A stretch of 64,000 nucleotides of DNA from Seminavis robusta (GCA_903772945.1 CAICTM010000113.1:52713-116712); one strand, 5' to 3'. Positions 18,996 to 29,209 are shown, numbered from the stretch's first letter. The notes: generated by a model from the sequence alone, not told the origin. Translations and numbers: made by a program.

Positions 18996-20732
18996 ACCAC
19001 TACTTTGGATTATGCTCTTCTTGAGGCTCAACGTCAACCCAATAATGCCACAGCAGACACCACCACCAACAACAATGCAACAGGCAACCAACAGTTGGCA
19101 GTGGCAAATATGGTTGTAGAAGAGGGGCAAATGATTCCATCGGCAGAGCCCGTCAACCTACAACAAATTCAACAAAGAGAGCAAAACCGATTGGCGAAAG
19201 AGAAGCTGTTTGTTGCAGCATTGATTTGGTTGTGCCTTGTTGCTACCATTATTATTGGGTTTGTGGCTGGCTCCCAAAAGCAAAAAGAACCAGTGCTCAT
19301 TACCTCAACAGAGACGCCAACTGTATATGGATCCATGGAGCCATCGGAGGTGCCATCCTTTGCCCCGACTGGGGTTCTGGATGAACTGCTGTATAATCTA
19401 CCTGACTACACTCTTGCCAGCATGAACAATAGCAGTGACACACCTCAGTGGAAGGCGTGGAACTGGCTTGCCAATCACAAGAATATCACATACTTGCCAG
19501 AGTGGAGGAAATCTCAGCTCTTTGCTCTCGCAACCTTCTTCTATTCCTTTAAGGGAGAACACTGGAACCCTCTGATCAAGGAACGTTGGATGGATTATGA
19601 AAAGGACGAATGTGATTGGTTCTCCAGTGGGACTGGATGGTTTAATCAAGATGGAAAGTATTATGTACAACCTGAAGTATTTGCAACCTTACCTTGCAAC
19701 AGCCAAGGGCGATTTACTATTCTCAAACTTTCAGGCCTCAAGGTTGATGCATTCCTGCCAGTTTTCCCGCCCGAAATTACCCTCTTGACTAGCTTGTCCC
19801 AGATTAACTTCATAAGTGATCATGTGCCACTGAGAGGGTATTCAACACATCCCGCGACATTTTCTTCCCTGTTTCCAGAAGAATTCTACAAGATGCCAAG
19901 TTTGGAACTTTTGGACATTAATGGTGTCCACGGGACCGGCCAACTTCCCTCCGAGTTGGGACAATTGCCAGCTTCGACTCACTTGGAGATACAACGATGT
20001 GAGTTGGCTGGACCTTTCCCCTCCGAGCTAGGACAACTTTCAGCTATGGAATATCTGAAGTTCGTGCGGAGTGGCCTGTCTGGTAAATTACCTTCAGAAC
20101 TTCTTCAGTTGACTGCTTTGACTCATCTACATATTCTTGATAATGTCACCGGCCAAATACCCACTGAGCTAGGACAACTTTCTGCTTTGAACTGGTTGCA
20201 ATTGTCGTCGAGTGAGTTGTCTGGTCCAATCCCTTCTCAGCTGCTACAATTGACTGCTTTGAGAACAATGTACTTGGCCGGCAATCAGCTTACTGGACTC
20301 ATTCCTTCTGAGCTTGGACTGTTGACTTCATTGACTTCATTGACTTCTCTGAGTTTCAATTTTAATCAGCTTACTGGGTGCATTCCTTCTGAGCTTGGAC
20401 TGTTGACTTTCGTGAGTAATAACCTGGGTTTGATGCACAATCAGCTTACCGGCCCCATTCCTTCTGAGCTCTTTCAAATGATGGATTTGAAAATTTTAAT
20501 GTTATCTGATAATCAGCTGACTGGCCAGCTTCCTTCCGGGGTTGCATTGTTGACGATGTTGAAATCGGTGGCTTTGGTGGGGAATCAACTGCATGGGCCA
20601 ATCCCTTGGGAAATTGGGCAATCGACTGATTTGAGAACGTTACGCTTAACTGGGAATCAACTGCATGGGTCAATCCCTTCCGAGCTTGGAATGTTGACAA
20701 GGTGTCTTTGGCTTTTGCTGTTCGCGGATTAG
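18909..20732 (+). pseudogene. Truncated LRR membrane protein fused in frame to the LTR
   Basis: 607 codons starting MRQPQMYHETLQ inside the LTR. Codon 30 onward, after the LTR end at 18995, is host sequence homologous to the protein at 22758-25598. It has an acidic/polar N-tail, a single membrane span (LFVAALIWLCLVATIIIGFVAG, about residues 98-119), a conserved TPQWKAWNWLANH-type juxtamembrane region, then plant-type LRRs (consensus LTGxIPSELGQLTAL). It stops early with LGMLTRCLWLLLFAD and lacks about ten LRRs and the Cys-rich cap of the paralogue. Both ends are lost, so it is probably a pseudogene. Transcription from the LTR could still yield a chimeric protein. Confidence 0.8.
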
Positions 20733-21199
20733 GTTACATTGTTGTAGAGTAGAGAGTAGAGGAGGCTCCTCGTGGTCGAGTCAAGGATGGCACTCTTAGA
20801 GGCAGAAAACGAAGGCCAGGATTCACTCATAGATCTGGTGCGAGGAATCTGGGAAAAGACGATTCTTAAGAATCAGCATAACCTGATTCTTACCATGGTA
20901 CTGGTATACTGTACCTGATAAAGAATCGACAGTCACTCGTGTCTGTTTGTCAGTAGTGCTCGAGAAGAGCATTGTGGTAGGAGGAACCAGCGGCTCCGTT
21001 TGTACCGGTTTCACCGGGAGCATCGGAGGAATTTGCTAGGGACGGAGCAGCACTCGTTCACACCGGTTGAATCGTTTCAGCACCGACAATTAATCAATTG
21101 CGTCTCGGTCGCTGCATGGTATGCATAGGCCCAGGCTACGTTCGTGGTTTGTCGTGTGCCGGAGCTTTTGGTTTGAATGGTTTCCTTGGTATTATTGAA
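20733..21199. other. Intergenic region, nothing recognised
   Basis: Lies between the truncated LRR frame and the 3' end of the transporter. It contains scattered GGTAC/ACCGG strings but no supported gene. Confidence 0.45.
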
Positions 21200-22288
21200 T
21201 CATTCCATACCCACCACCATCATTTCCAACTCGTCCGCTTTGGCAAGAGAAGGGGGTGGCTCGGTTCGTATCACCAAGGCCAGCCCGGTGAAAATCCCCG
21301 CCATCCCCAGAATAGACTGCAGCCCTGGTGGTGTGAGACAATAAGCGACGTGCTGTTCCGTGGTTTGACAGTTGGGGTACCACCGGAACGACAACATGGT
21401 CATGGTCAAAATGGCCGCAGTGACTGGCTGCAAGACCGTGTAGCTGATGACTAGCGTCCCCGTGGCTGCTTGACTGTTGGCCCATGTCAGCAATGCGTAG
21501 GCCCCGACCGACCCAAACAAAATAAAGTAGAAGAGAGCAAACCATGCTCCCGACGGAATGTTCCAAGGCCCTTGACAATCAGGACATAGAAAGAACATGA
21601 TGTCACTGGACCAAGTCAAGATGTAGGTTGTAATGGCCATAAACATGGAAGCAATAACGTAGCTCCAAGCCGTCACTAGCAGGGGCGAGTATATTCGAAG
21701 GGGAGCTTTGCTGAGCAATACGTAGATGGATGTGGAGAGGCAATTCATAAAGAACAAAGCATGTCCCGTCAGAATGGATGTCATGCTATTGGTGATTGTT
21801 GTGGTTGCTGTCGTCGTCGTCGTCGTCGATAAGAGGACCATGCTGGCACAGCCCAAAAAGGAAATTACAATTCCAGCAATTCTCGTGCGTCGCCATGGCT
21901 CCCACCCCAGCACCATGCCAATGGCTGCCGTCATGATGGGTTGAGAAGGCTGCCACACAGCGGCTGCCACGGGACCAGCCAACTTGATCCCGGCAATCAT
22001 CCCTGCTTGATTCCCAAAAATGGCCAACCCCAGGAGTAGGAAGCGATTCCAGTGTGGTTTCTGGATCGAAAGTATTATCCAGCTCTTATTGCTGTTGCTG
22101 TCGAGGTAGAACACACTGAGTGACAACAAAATGGTCCCAGCCGCAATTTCTCGATAGAGAGCAAATGCAAAGGGATTGCAAGCTGGAAGGCCCAGACCTG
22201 CAATGACAGAGCCCATGCCAAAGAAAATTTGACCAACAATCAAAGCCAAATGAAGAAGCCATGTTGGACGAGTTGTTGTGTTCTTCAT
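21200..22288 (-). CDS. EamA/DMT-family multi-pass transporter
   Basis: 362 aa from the ATG at 22288 (MKNTTTRPTWLLHLALIVG); the open frame extends further upstream only through a non-ATG codon. About ten membrane spans are arranged as two halves. The first half ends with AGPVAAAVWQPSQPIMTAAIGMVLGWEPWRRTRIAG and the second with TWANSQAATGTLVISYTVLQPVTAAILTM, the internally repeated signature of plant WAT1/EamA drug-metabolite transporters. A Thr-rich low-complexity loop (about residues 155-170) joins the halves. The substrate cannot be told. The C-terminal tail is cytosolic and acidic (ADELEMMVVGME). Confidence 0.87.
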   Translation of the reverse strand: MKNTTTRPTWLLHLALIVGQIFFGMGSVIAGLGLPACNPFAFALYREIAAGTILLSLSVFYLDSNSNKSWIILSIQKPHWNRFLLLGLAIFGNQAGMIAGIKLAGPVAAAVWQPSQPIMTAAIGMVLGWEPWRRTRIAGIVISFLGCASMVLLSTTTTTTATTTITNSMTSILTGHALFFMNCLSTSIYVLLSKAPLRIYSPLLVTAWSYVIASMFMAITTYILTWSSDIMFFLCPDCQGPWNIPSGAWFALFYFILFGSVGAYALLTWANSQAATGTLVISYTVLQPVTAAILTMTMLSFRWYPNCQTTEQHVAYCLTPPGLQSILGMAGIFTGLALVIRTEPPPSLAKADELEMMVVGME

Positions 22289-22360
22289 GAGTCGTTTTTC
22301 GCGGCCAGAGATAGTTGGATTTGAAACCTTACCCAGTGGAATGAAGGATGCAGACCACAA

Positions 22361-22757
22361 CGATCACGATATATTCCAGATTGGATGCCTGAAATAGATC
22401 TCAAGGTAGTGATGACGATGAGTTACTATGGGGTCGTGGGTTTAGAAGGGACTATGCGTGGTGGTACGGTACGGTCGGTACGGTACCACTTGGAAGGTTG
22501 TGGTTCTTTGCTTGCGGGGAGGAAAAGATCCAAAAGATACGATTCTCAATGTAAGGGTTAATGTTAACTATTTCTCACCTCGAAACGCCCTGGCTCCGTG
22601 GCAGGCTGTGTCGTGGAAAGCGAAGTGATGGATGGGGTTTGATGATGGGTGGGCCCAACATAATATTCCGGTGTTGGAAGTCCCATTTCCCAAAGGATAC
22701 GCAATCGAAAGAGCCATAGCCAATGGCAGTAAAGTGCAACTGATATAGGACGACAAT
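22361..22757. other. Shared upstream region of the transporter and LRR genes
   Basis: About 400-470 bp between divergent starts. It contains an inverted repeat GTGGTAC (22461-22467) / GTACCAC (22483-22489) around a TACGG cluster, a possible bidirectional regulatory element (inference). Minus-strand frames here are not convincing. Confidence 0.5.
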
Positions 22758-25598
22758 ATGGAGAAAGCCAGCAGCAGCATCGACGATCCCTCGATTGCAG
22801 CAACCCCACCAGAACAAAGAGAAGACATCAGCGAGCAGTCATTCGTTGCCTCAGCAAAGGCAGCAGCAAACGAAGCGCCAGACGTGCCTCGGGCCATCAG
22901 TGCAGATACTTGCACAAGAAGTGATGACAGTAACCGGAATAGGTATACTGTAGAAGAAAAGGCTCACGCGAAAGACATCTTACGATTGACCGGAACTACC
23001 AGCTCTCCTCTGCCAGCAGACGACACTAAAAAGCCAGCAATCAACGAGTCTGAAGCAAACCAAAATAGCAGCGATGATAATACAGACAACAACAACAACA
23101 ACAACAACAGCAATACCGGTAGCAGCACTACTGATTCTGCATACTACGCAGCGTTAGCCAGAACAACTGCCCGGTTTGACAATATGCAATGCAGTGGCCA
23201 GCTTCGGTTCCTGAACCCACACACATCCAAAGCATCAAAGAAAGACTGCATTATTGATCCCGACAATAACATCGACTCTGCACGGCTTAACAACACCCGA
23301 ACCAGTGGTCGGCTATCGTTCCTTCCTGACAAGGGCCGAAACTCTATTGCGTCATCCACATCCAGTCATTTCGCAACGCAATTCTATGCAGACCAGGTGG
23401 AAGCGAATGGAGGAAGGGAGACTCTCGAGAGAGGCACCAGAAGCACCGACAGAGCTCAAAACAACAACAACAGAGTCGTGTCCCAACCTGGGGCGTTCTC
23501 AGCGGGGCCATCGAATAATTCAGGTCATGGCTTGCCCGAGATTGATCCAACAGAACCTTTGCCATCAAATAATGGTATTTTGCCCGCCAGAAATACTACA
23601 GGAGACTATCAGCTGGCTGTAGCAAGTACTGTAGAAGATGACACAGCGGACCTCCTGCGTGCCAGTCCTGTTGATTGGGAGGGCGCCCAGAGGCGAGAAC
23701 GGCAGCAAAAACAACAGCGGCAGTTTTTCATTGCAGCACTGATTTGGTTGCTACTTCTAGCTGCCATTATTGTGGGATTTGTGGTCAGAACCCACAGAGA
23801 CAAGAATTCGGATACTGTCACCCTCTCATCAACAGAGAGCCCAACAGTGTTTGGTTCCATGACTCCTTCTGAGCTGCCATCCTCTGCCCCCACCGGAGTT
23901 TTGGACCTGCTGTTGGATAGCCTGCCCAGTAACATTTTGGCTAGCATCAACAATGGCAGTGACACACCTCAATGGAAAGCATGGCAGTGGCTTGCGAATC
24001 ATCAGAATATTACAAACCTTCCTGAATGGAGGAAAGAGCAACTGTTTGCTCTTGCTACTTTCTTCTATGCCTTTGAAGGGGAGAACTGGAACCCTCTGAT
24101 CAAAGCTCGATGGATGGATGATACAAAGGAGGAGTGTGAGTGGTTCTCCAGTGGTTTTGGATACTTTTCTTATTATGATGGAAAATACTATGAATACGAC
24201 AGCTTAGAATTGGGTCCTTGCAACGAGCTTGGAAAATTCACTTCCATTTGGCTTGAGGACCTCCAACTCTCTGGTCTGACACCAGTTGTCCTCCCTGAGA
24301 TTTTACTCTTGACTTCCCTCTTCCATCTTAGATTGACCGAGAATGAAATTGGAATGTCCTTGTCCAAAATATTGCCGTTCCAGCATCTACAGGAATTAAC
24401 CGCATTGAAGGACTTGTGGTTGTATGGAAATGCTTTTACCGGCCAAATTCCTTCTGAGCTTGGGCTGATTTCTTCTCTGCGTGACTTGAGGATATATTTT
24501 AACCACCTGACTGGCAACATTCCTTCTGAACTTGGACAAATGACGGCTTTGACTGATTTGTACTTGGATACTGACAACCGGTTGACTGGGAGAATTCCTT
24601 CTGAACTTGGGCAACTGACGGCTCTGACTTTGCTTCGGTTGGTTGGACTTTTGTTGACTGGCCAGATTCCTTCTGAGCTTGGACAACTTACAGCTCTGTC
24701 ATCTTTCAGCTTGCAGCGAAATCAGTTAACTGGACAAACTCCTTCCGATCTCAGCCAACTTACTGCTTTGACAGGTTTGTTTTTGTATGACAATCAATTA
24801 AATGGATCTCTGCCTTCAGAGCTTGGACAACTGAAATCCGCTAGTTTGTGGCTGAATCATAATCAGCTTTCTGGCCAAATTCCTTCAGAGCTGGGACAGC
24901 TGGTTGCCTTCCATACTTGGTTGCTGCTACATGAGAATCAGTTGACCGGGCCGATTCCAATTGAGCTTGCACAACTGACGTCTTTGCGTTGGTTGCAGTT
25001 GAATGGAAACCTGTTGACTGGTGAAATACCTCCCATGCTTGGGCAAATGACTGCTTTGACAAACTTGTTATTGCAGGGGAATTTGTTGAGTGGCCAAATT
25101 CCCTGTGATCTTGGACAACTAACTGGTTTGACTGGGTTGTCATTGCAGGAGAATCAGTTGACAGGGAAAATCCCTTCCCATCTTGGGCAACTAACTCGCT
25201 TGAAAGACTTGTTCTTCAGGCACAATCAATTGACTGGATCTCTGCCTTCAGAGATTGGGCTGGCAACTGCGCTGTTCTCGATGGACTTGCACTCAAACCA
25301 ATTGTCAGGCACTGTTGCAACAGAGCTTGCATTGCTCACTTCTTTGGTTGATTTGTGGTTGTCTGACAATATTATGTTGACTGGAAGCATTCCTGCAGAG
25401 ATTGGGCTCTTGACACAGTTGGGTCTTCTTGATCTTACTGGCAGCTTTGGGTTATCTGGTACCATCCCACAAGAGAAGTGCATCTTGCAGAGCATGTCCT
25501 GTACATACAAGTGGGGCAACGACCCTTGCTTTCTTGGCTTTGATTGCACATCTCGCTTGTGTGGGTGTGACTGTGCCTGCACCAATTCTAGTTTGTGA
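22758..25598 (+). CDS. Single-pass LRR membrane protein (receptor-like, no kinase)
   Basis: 946 aa. The N-terminal 320 residues are polar and low-complexity with Asn runs (about 110-118). One membrane span (FFIAALIWLLLLAAIIVGFVV, about 324-344) follows a basic cluster (RRERQQKQQR), implying a cytosolic N-terminus. The outside part starts with a Ser/Thr-Pro stalk and a conserved TPQWKAWQWLANH block, then about 18 plant-type LRRs (LTGQIPSELGQLTALTxL). It ends in a Cys-rich cap (CILQSMSCTYKWGNDPC, then CDCACTNSSL). There is no kinase or other enzymatic domain. Such LRR surface proteins are numerous in pennate diatoms and may bind ligands or matrix (inference). It is the intact paralogue of the LTR-fused copy 2 kb upstream. 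Confidence 0.88.
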   Translation: MEKASSSIDDPSIAATPPEQREDISEQSFVASAKAAANEAPDVPRAISADTCTRSDDSNRNRYTVEEKAHAKDILRLTGTTSSPLPADDTKKPAINESEANQNSSDDNTDNNNNNNNSNTGSSTTDSAYYAALARTTARFDNMQCSGQLRFLNPHTSKASKKDCIIDPDNNIDSARLNNTRTSGRLSFLPDKGRNSIASSTSSHFATQFYADQVEANGGRETLERGTRSTDRAQNNNNRVVSQPGAFSAGPSNNSGHGLPEIDPTEPLPSNNGILPARNTTGDYQLAVASTVEDDTADLLRASPVDWEGAQRRERQQKQQRQFFIAALIWLLLLAAIIVGFVVRTHRDKNSDTVTLSSTESPTVFGSMTPSELPSSAPTGVLDLLLDSLPSNILASINNGSDTPQWKAWQWLANHQNITNLPEWRKEQLFALATFFYAFEGENWNPLIKARWMDDTKEECEWFSSGFGYFSYYDGKYYEYDSLELGPCNELGKFTSIWLEDLQLSGLTPVVLPEILLLTSLFHLRLTENEIGMSLSKILPFQHLQELTALKDLWLYGNAFTGQIPSELGLISSLRDLRIYFNHLTGNIPSELGQMTALTDLYLDTDNRLTGRIPSELGQLTALTLLRLVGLLLTGQIPSELGQLTALSSFSLQRNQLTGQTPSDLSQLTALTGLFLYDNQLNGSLPSELGQLKSASLWLNHNQLSGQIPSELGQLVAFHTWLLLHENQLTGPIPIELAQLTSLRWLQLNGNLLTGEIPPMLGQMTALTNLLLQGNLLSGQIPCDLGQLTGLTGLSLQENQLTGKIPSHLGQLTRLKDLFFRHNQLTGSLPSEIGLATALFSMDLHSNQLSGTVATELALLTSLVDLWLSDNIMLTGSIPAEIGLLTQLGLLDLTGSFGLSGTIPQEKCILQSMSCTYKWGNDPCFLGFDCTSRLCGCDCACTNSSL

Positions 25599-25773
25599 TC
25601 GAGCAGGACACCAGAGTTTGATTGTGCCATACAACTGGTATAGCCACGGACGCATGTGCCCTGCGGACAGTTCGTTAGACACTAAAGCGATTTAGAGCTA
25701 CAGTTTATTGTCTGTCGATCTATTGATTCTGTACTCGCTACAATACCTAGCTTTGCTTGTATACAGTAGGATC

Positions 25774-27228
25774 TCATGCCGTCTTTCGTTTCCGTGATCG
25801 CCCACTAGCGGCCATACTCATGACAAGAACGCCTGCTGCAATCGCATAGCCGAACAAGCCACCATGATACGGTAACAAGATGATCTGTTCGACCAAGTTG
25901 CAGAACGCAAAGAAACCAAAGGTCGGAACGCTAATGAGTTGAAAGGCAAAGAATCCCCGAGACTCTGTCCACTGTGCAAACTCTCGACCTTGTAGCAGCC
26001 ATGTCAAGATACCCTCATCGCTCCGATTGTTGTCTTCTTGACAGAGCCTGGAAGAAACGCCTAGACACATCAGGCGATAGGGACTCAGCCACCAATGCAC
26101 AAGACTCTGTTCGTCAATGCCGAAAACATCGTGGATTCGCTCGACTATCACAGGTGACTCGTTGGCAATGGAGACATACGTCGATGCCACAATGCCAGAG
26201 GTATCATTGTCATTCGCTGCCACAACAATGGAACCATCCGGGGTCAAGGGCATGTAGAGACCCTTGGGAATGCTTGTGGTGGTGACCTTTGAGACGGCAT
26301 ACTGTTGATCCATCTTCTTGGTGGTGGATACCAGGACGTCGCCCACTTGCACCTGGTCGGCACGAACGGCCCGTTCCTTGTTGCCGTCATTGTCCTTGAT
26401 AAAGATCAAGTGATTCCCCGTCATTTCCACAACAGGACTGTCACTATCACCACTGCCCTGCGTGTATATTTGGTAAAAGTCAAGTCCCAGACTATCCTGT
26501 TCGAGGCGGTGCCCGAAACTGTATACCGGTTGATATCCGAATCCGCCTCCGGTCAAAACATTGTCGCCAATTTGCAGGTCCTTCATGAGAGTGAATCCCT
26601 TGTTTTGGACGTGAACCTTGGTGGACTCGGAGAAACACCCCATTCCCGACAAGCCGCCATTGCCGCCATTGTCGCCACTGTCAGAGGTGGGAGCTGTTGT
26701 GGATGCCACTGTCGACGATGAAGTGGGAGCCGTTGTGGATGCCACTGTTGGCGCTGCTGTGGGTGATGCTGTCGGGACTTCTGTCGGCGCTGCAGTGGGT
26801 GATTCCGTGACGGGAAGGTCACACGAACAAGACAGTGTCCATGAAATGCCAGTGGCCGTTGGCGGCGACAAAGGAAAGGTGCTCCCCAACCAGTATCCCA
26901 GATACATGGTTTCGTCCGGGAACATTTCTGTGAGGGTAATTGGAAAGGTGTCAAACTTGCGGGCGTCACTGTCATCTTCCGTGGCGTCTGCATTGAATTT
27001 GAGGGCAATGACTCCTCTGTTGTAGTTTGAATCCATAGTACAGGTGGCGGTTCCACCCGCTTGCATTTGAAATGGCACCGTGGCGGAGGACGTGGTGTAC
27101 CATCCGTCTTCGGAGGTGGTACCCGAGGTGGAGAAGGAACAAGAATCACTACTATGGATCATGGCAGGAGTCACTCCTGCCAAGAGGAGGATAGTAAGGG
27201 AGTTTTGGTTATTATTGAGATACATCAT
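25774..27228 (-). CDS. Secreted/membrane protein with Hedgehog-type Hint (Hog) domain
   Basis: 484 aa with an N-terminal hydrophobic segment (LTILLLAGVTPAM, likely signal). A beta-rich N-domain with several Cys (about 30-140) is followed by a Thr/Pro/Ala mucin-like linker (about 141-185) and a Hint domain (about 196-345). The Hint domain has the start GMGCFSESTKV with nucleophile Cys198, VKDL-like MKDLQIGDNVLT, block B TGNHLIF with His273, VQVGDVLV, and the typical end GLYMPLTPDGSIVVAANDN...ASTYV. The Hint fold of Hedgehog cleaves at the GC step, transferring the N-part to a nucleophile. A C-terminal region with membrane spans (about 425-475) and a basic tail follows. Whether cleavage or lipid attachment occurs here is unknown. 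Confidence 0.87.
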   Translation of the reverse strand: MMYLNNNQNSLTILLLAGVTPAMIHSSDSCSFSTSGTTSEDGWYTTSSATVPFQMQAGGTATCTMDSNYNRGVIALKFNADATEDDSDARKFDTFPITLTEMFPDETMYLGYWLGSTFPLSPPTATGISWTLSCSCDLPVTESPTAAPTEVPTASPTAAPTVASTTAPTSSSTVASTTAPTSDSGDNGGNGGLSGMGCFSESTKVHVQNKGFTLMKDLQIGDNVLTGGGFGYQPVYSFGHRLEQDSLGLDFYQIYTQGSGDSDSPVVEMTGNHLIFIKDNDGNKERAVRADQVQVGDVLVSTTKKMDQQYAVSKVTTTSIPKGLYMPLTPDGSIVVAANDNDTSGIVASTYVSIANESPVIVERIHDVFGIDEQSLVHWWLSPYRLMCLGVSSRLCQEDNNRSDEGILTWLLQGREFAQWTESRGFFAFQLISVPTFGFFAFCNLVEQIILLPYHGGLFGYAIAAGVLVMSMAASGRSRKRKTA

Positions 27229-27585
27229 GATGAAGTTTGTTTCTTTTGTAAATCAAAATTGTGATGTTCTCTCCTGATACCATGGTAACAATCATTTTCC
27301 TGCTCGGAACCTCGAGATCCTCTGCCTGATCAACGTCGAGCGGTGAACACGCCAGTTCGGGAAACCCGCAAACATGACCGAACCGGTCAAGAAGCAAATT
27401 AGCGTTAGAGATACCGGTAGTGGCTACGGGTATGGTAAGGTTTGGGCTCCGGAGCTGCTAAGATCCTTCCCAACCCCCACAGCAACCACAACCACAACCC
27501 ACAACGAGAACTAAGAGCATAGAAGGGAGCATCCAAGCTTGCAACTATCGGTACTTCATAGCTAGTTAGTCGTCACTATACTATC
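27229..27585. other. Divergent promoter region of the Hint and DHYC genes
   Basis: About 360 bp between divergent starts; no motif beyond scattered ACCGGT strings. Confidence 0.45.
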
Positions 27586-28818
27586 ATGGCCGTGTCTGTG
27601 GAAGTCTATGTGATTCTGAGCCTGTACGCCGTGGGCATGGCATTGACATTTTATTGGTGTGTCTTGGCCGACCCCGACAAATCTCCCACCGCCAAGCTGG
27701 TAACGCACACACTTCCCACGAAATCGCATCAATGGTTCAGCGATCATATACTTGGACCAAAGGGCACCCAGGTGGTCGATGCCATCATGGAAAAACTGTT
27801 GGCCATTATCTACTTGGCGACAGTGGTGGGATGCTATCTAGTGTTGGTAACGTACGGTTACCCAAAGGCCCGATTGTCGTCTCATGTCGAAGAGTATCAT
27901 TTGCGCAATGGACACATTCTCTGTGCTCTGGCCATTATCACTTGGATTGTCACCATGACGGCCAATCCGGGTTGTATTACTCCAGAAACGGTCCAATTCT
28001 ACAATCATTTCCCGTACGATGATTTGCTGTATGTCCAAGGACGATACGATGCTGCCAAGGGAGTGCCTCGTCTGCCACGCAGCAAATTCGATCGTCTCAA
28101 ATACCACCATCACGTGCCACGCTTTGATCATTACTGTGGATGGGTGGCTAGTACGATTGGAGAAGAAAATTATCGACTCTTTCTATTCTTTGTCTTGACA
28201 CAACTGGTCCTTTGTGCCTACGCCACCACTCTGATACTCGTCTTTTTCAACGGAGAGATTACGGATCACGACTTGTGGAATCAAACACTCTTTGATCGAG
28301 TGTCTGGATTGGAATTCCAAGTCACTCGATTTGTCATGCTACAATTCTTGATTGACCGCCATTTGCACGAAACGATTGTCTTGGCCGTGGTGGGTGTCAT
28401 GACGCTCCTCTTGACCTACTTTTTGGGATATCACTGTTACATTACATCCAAAGGAATGACCACCAATGAACATTACAAGTGGGGACAAGTACGCAAATGG
28501 CATCAAGCACAAGTGAGACGATTCGAAACTTACAAACAACAACAACAAGATACTCCCACTTTGCAATCACAACAACCACAACAACCTGCTGCCCCCAAAC
28601 CACCCGTTCCCGACGGTGATGTGGGATGCACGGGAGGGGCGGCTTGTGTGGAAACGACGACCGCCGATGCGGAACCAGGCATGGCAGATCCAGGGCCATT
28701 GCCCAAGAACATGTACGATAAGGGACTGGTAGAAAACTGGAAGCAAGTCTTGTTTCCAATTTCGCTGCGAAAGAAACGAGAGGCCGCCAAAGCCAATGAC
28801 AAACGAAAAGCCACGTGA
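27586..28818 (+). CDS. DHHC-family palmitoyltransferase with DHYC motif and no zinc cysteines
   Basis: 410 aa multi-pass membrane protein: two N-terminal spans (VYVILSLYAVGMALTFYWCV; LLAIIYLATVVGCYLVLVTYG), a third near residue 105, the catalytic region, then two more spans (LFLFFVLTQLVLCAYATTLIL; ETIVLAVVGVMTLLLTYFLG). The catalytic block reads RSKFDRLKYHHHVPRFDHYC (C184), then GWVASTIGEENYRLF. The frame and flanks match DHHC enzymes ([20 protein letters not shown] type). However, the DHHC is DHYC, as in yeast Akr1, and the canonical CxxC/HCxxC zinc ligands are replaced by Phe, Asp, Leu and His. A Gln-rich C-tail follows. Probably still an S-acyltransferase through C184, but structural zinc binding should be altered or lost. 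Confidence 0.88.
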   Translation: MAVSVEVYVILSLYAVGMALTFYWCVLADPDKSPTAKLVTHTLPTKSHQWFSDHILGPKGTQVVDAIMEKLLAIIYLATVVGCYLVLVTYGYPKARLSSHVEEYHLRNGHILCALAIITWIVTMTANPGCITPETVQFYNHFPYDDLLYVQGRYDAAKGVPRLPRSKFDRLKYHHHVPRFDHYCGWVASTIGEENYRLFLFFVLTQLVLCAYATTLILVFFNGEITDHDLWNQTLFDRVSGLEFQVTRFVMLQFLIDRHLHETIVLAVVGVMTLLLTYFLGYHCYITSKGMTTNEHYKWGQVRKWHQAQVRRFETYKQQQQDTPTLQSQQPQQPAAPKPPVPDGDVGCTGGAACVETTTADAEPGMADPGPLPKNMYDKGLVENWKQVLFPISLRKKREAAKANDKRKAT

Positions 28819-29209
28819 TGCAATTCCAATCAATCAATGCAATGCAATTCAATTCGTTACAGGTGGTTGGATAGATGGACTAGCTAGGAAGCAAGCTAGC
28901 TAGCTAGCAAGCAGCCCAGCTAGTGGGTCTAACGAGGGAAATCAAACAAAGAAAGCAACGTGCATGACATTTCCAGAGTACGATCACTTCGTGGGCCTAG
29001 TCTACCTTCACTGGAACACAAACAATGCACAAAAATCCACTTGGCCCTCTCAGCCACCCATCCATAAAACTAGAGGGTTTAGATTGTTGAGTCCATTGGA
29101 ATAACCTGGAGACACTTACGTTGGCATTGAGGTTGTGGCGTGTAATAGATCCAACATAGATGTAATACATGTTGATTAGAAACTTTGCAGCTTCGTTGTT
29201 GGTTCCGTG
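28819..29209. other. Intergenic region between convergent genes
   Basis: About 390 bp with a CTAGCTAGCTAGCTAG run near 28890-28910; no gene seen. Confidence 0.5.

Noticed and set aside
21726-21944. Plus-strand Val-rich frame
   Set aside because: Antisense to the Thr-repeat loop of the EamA transporter.
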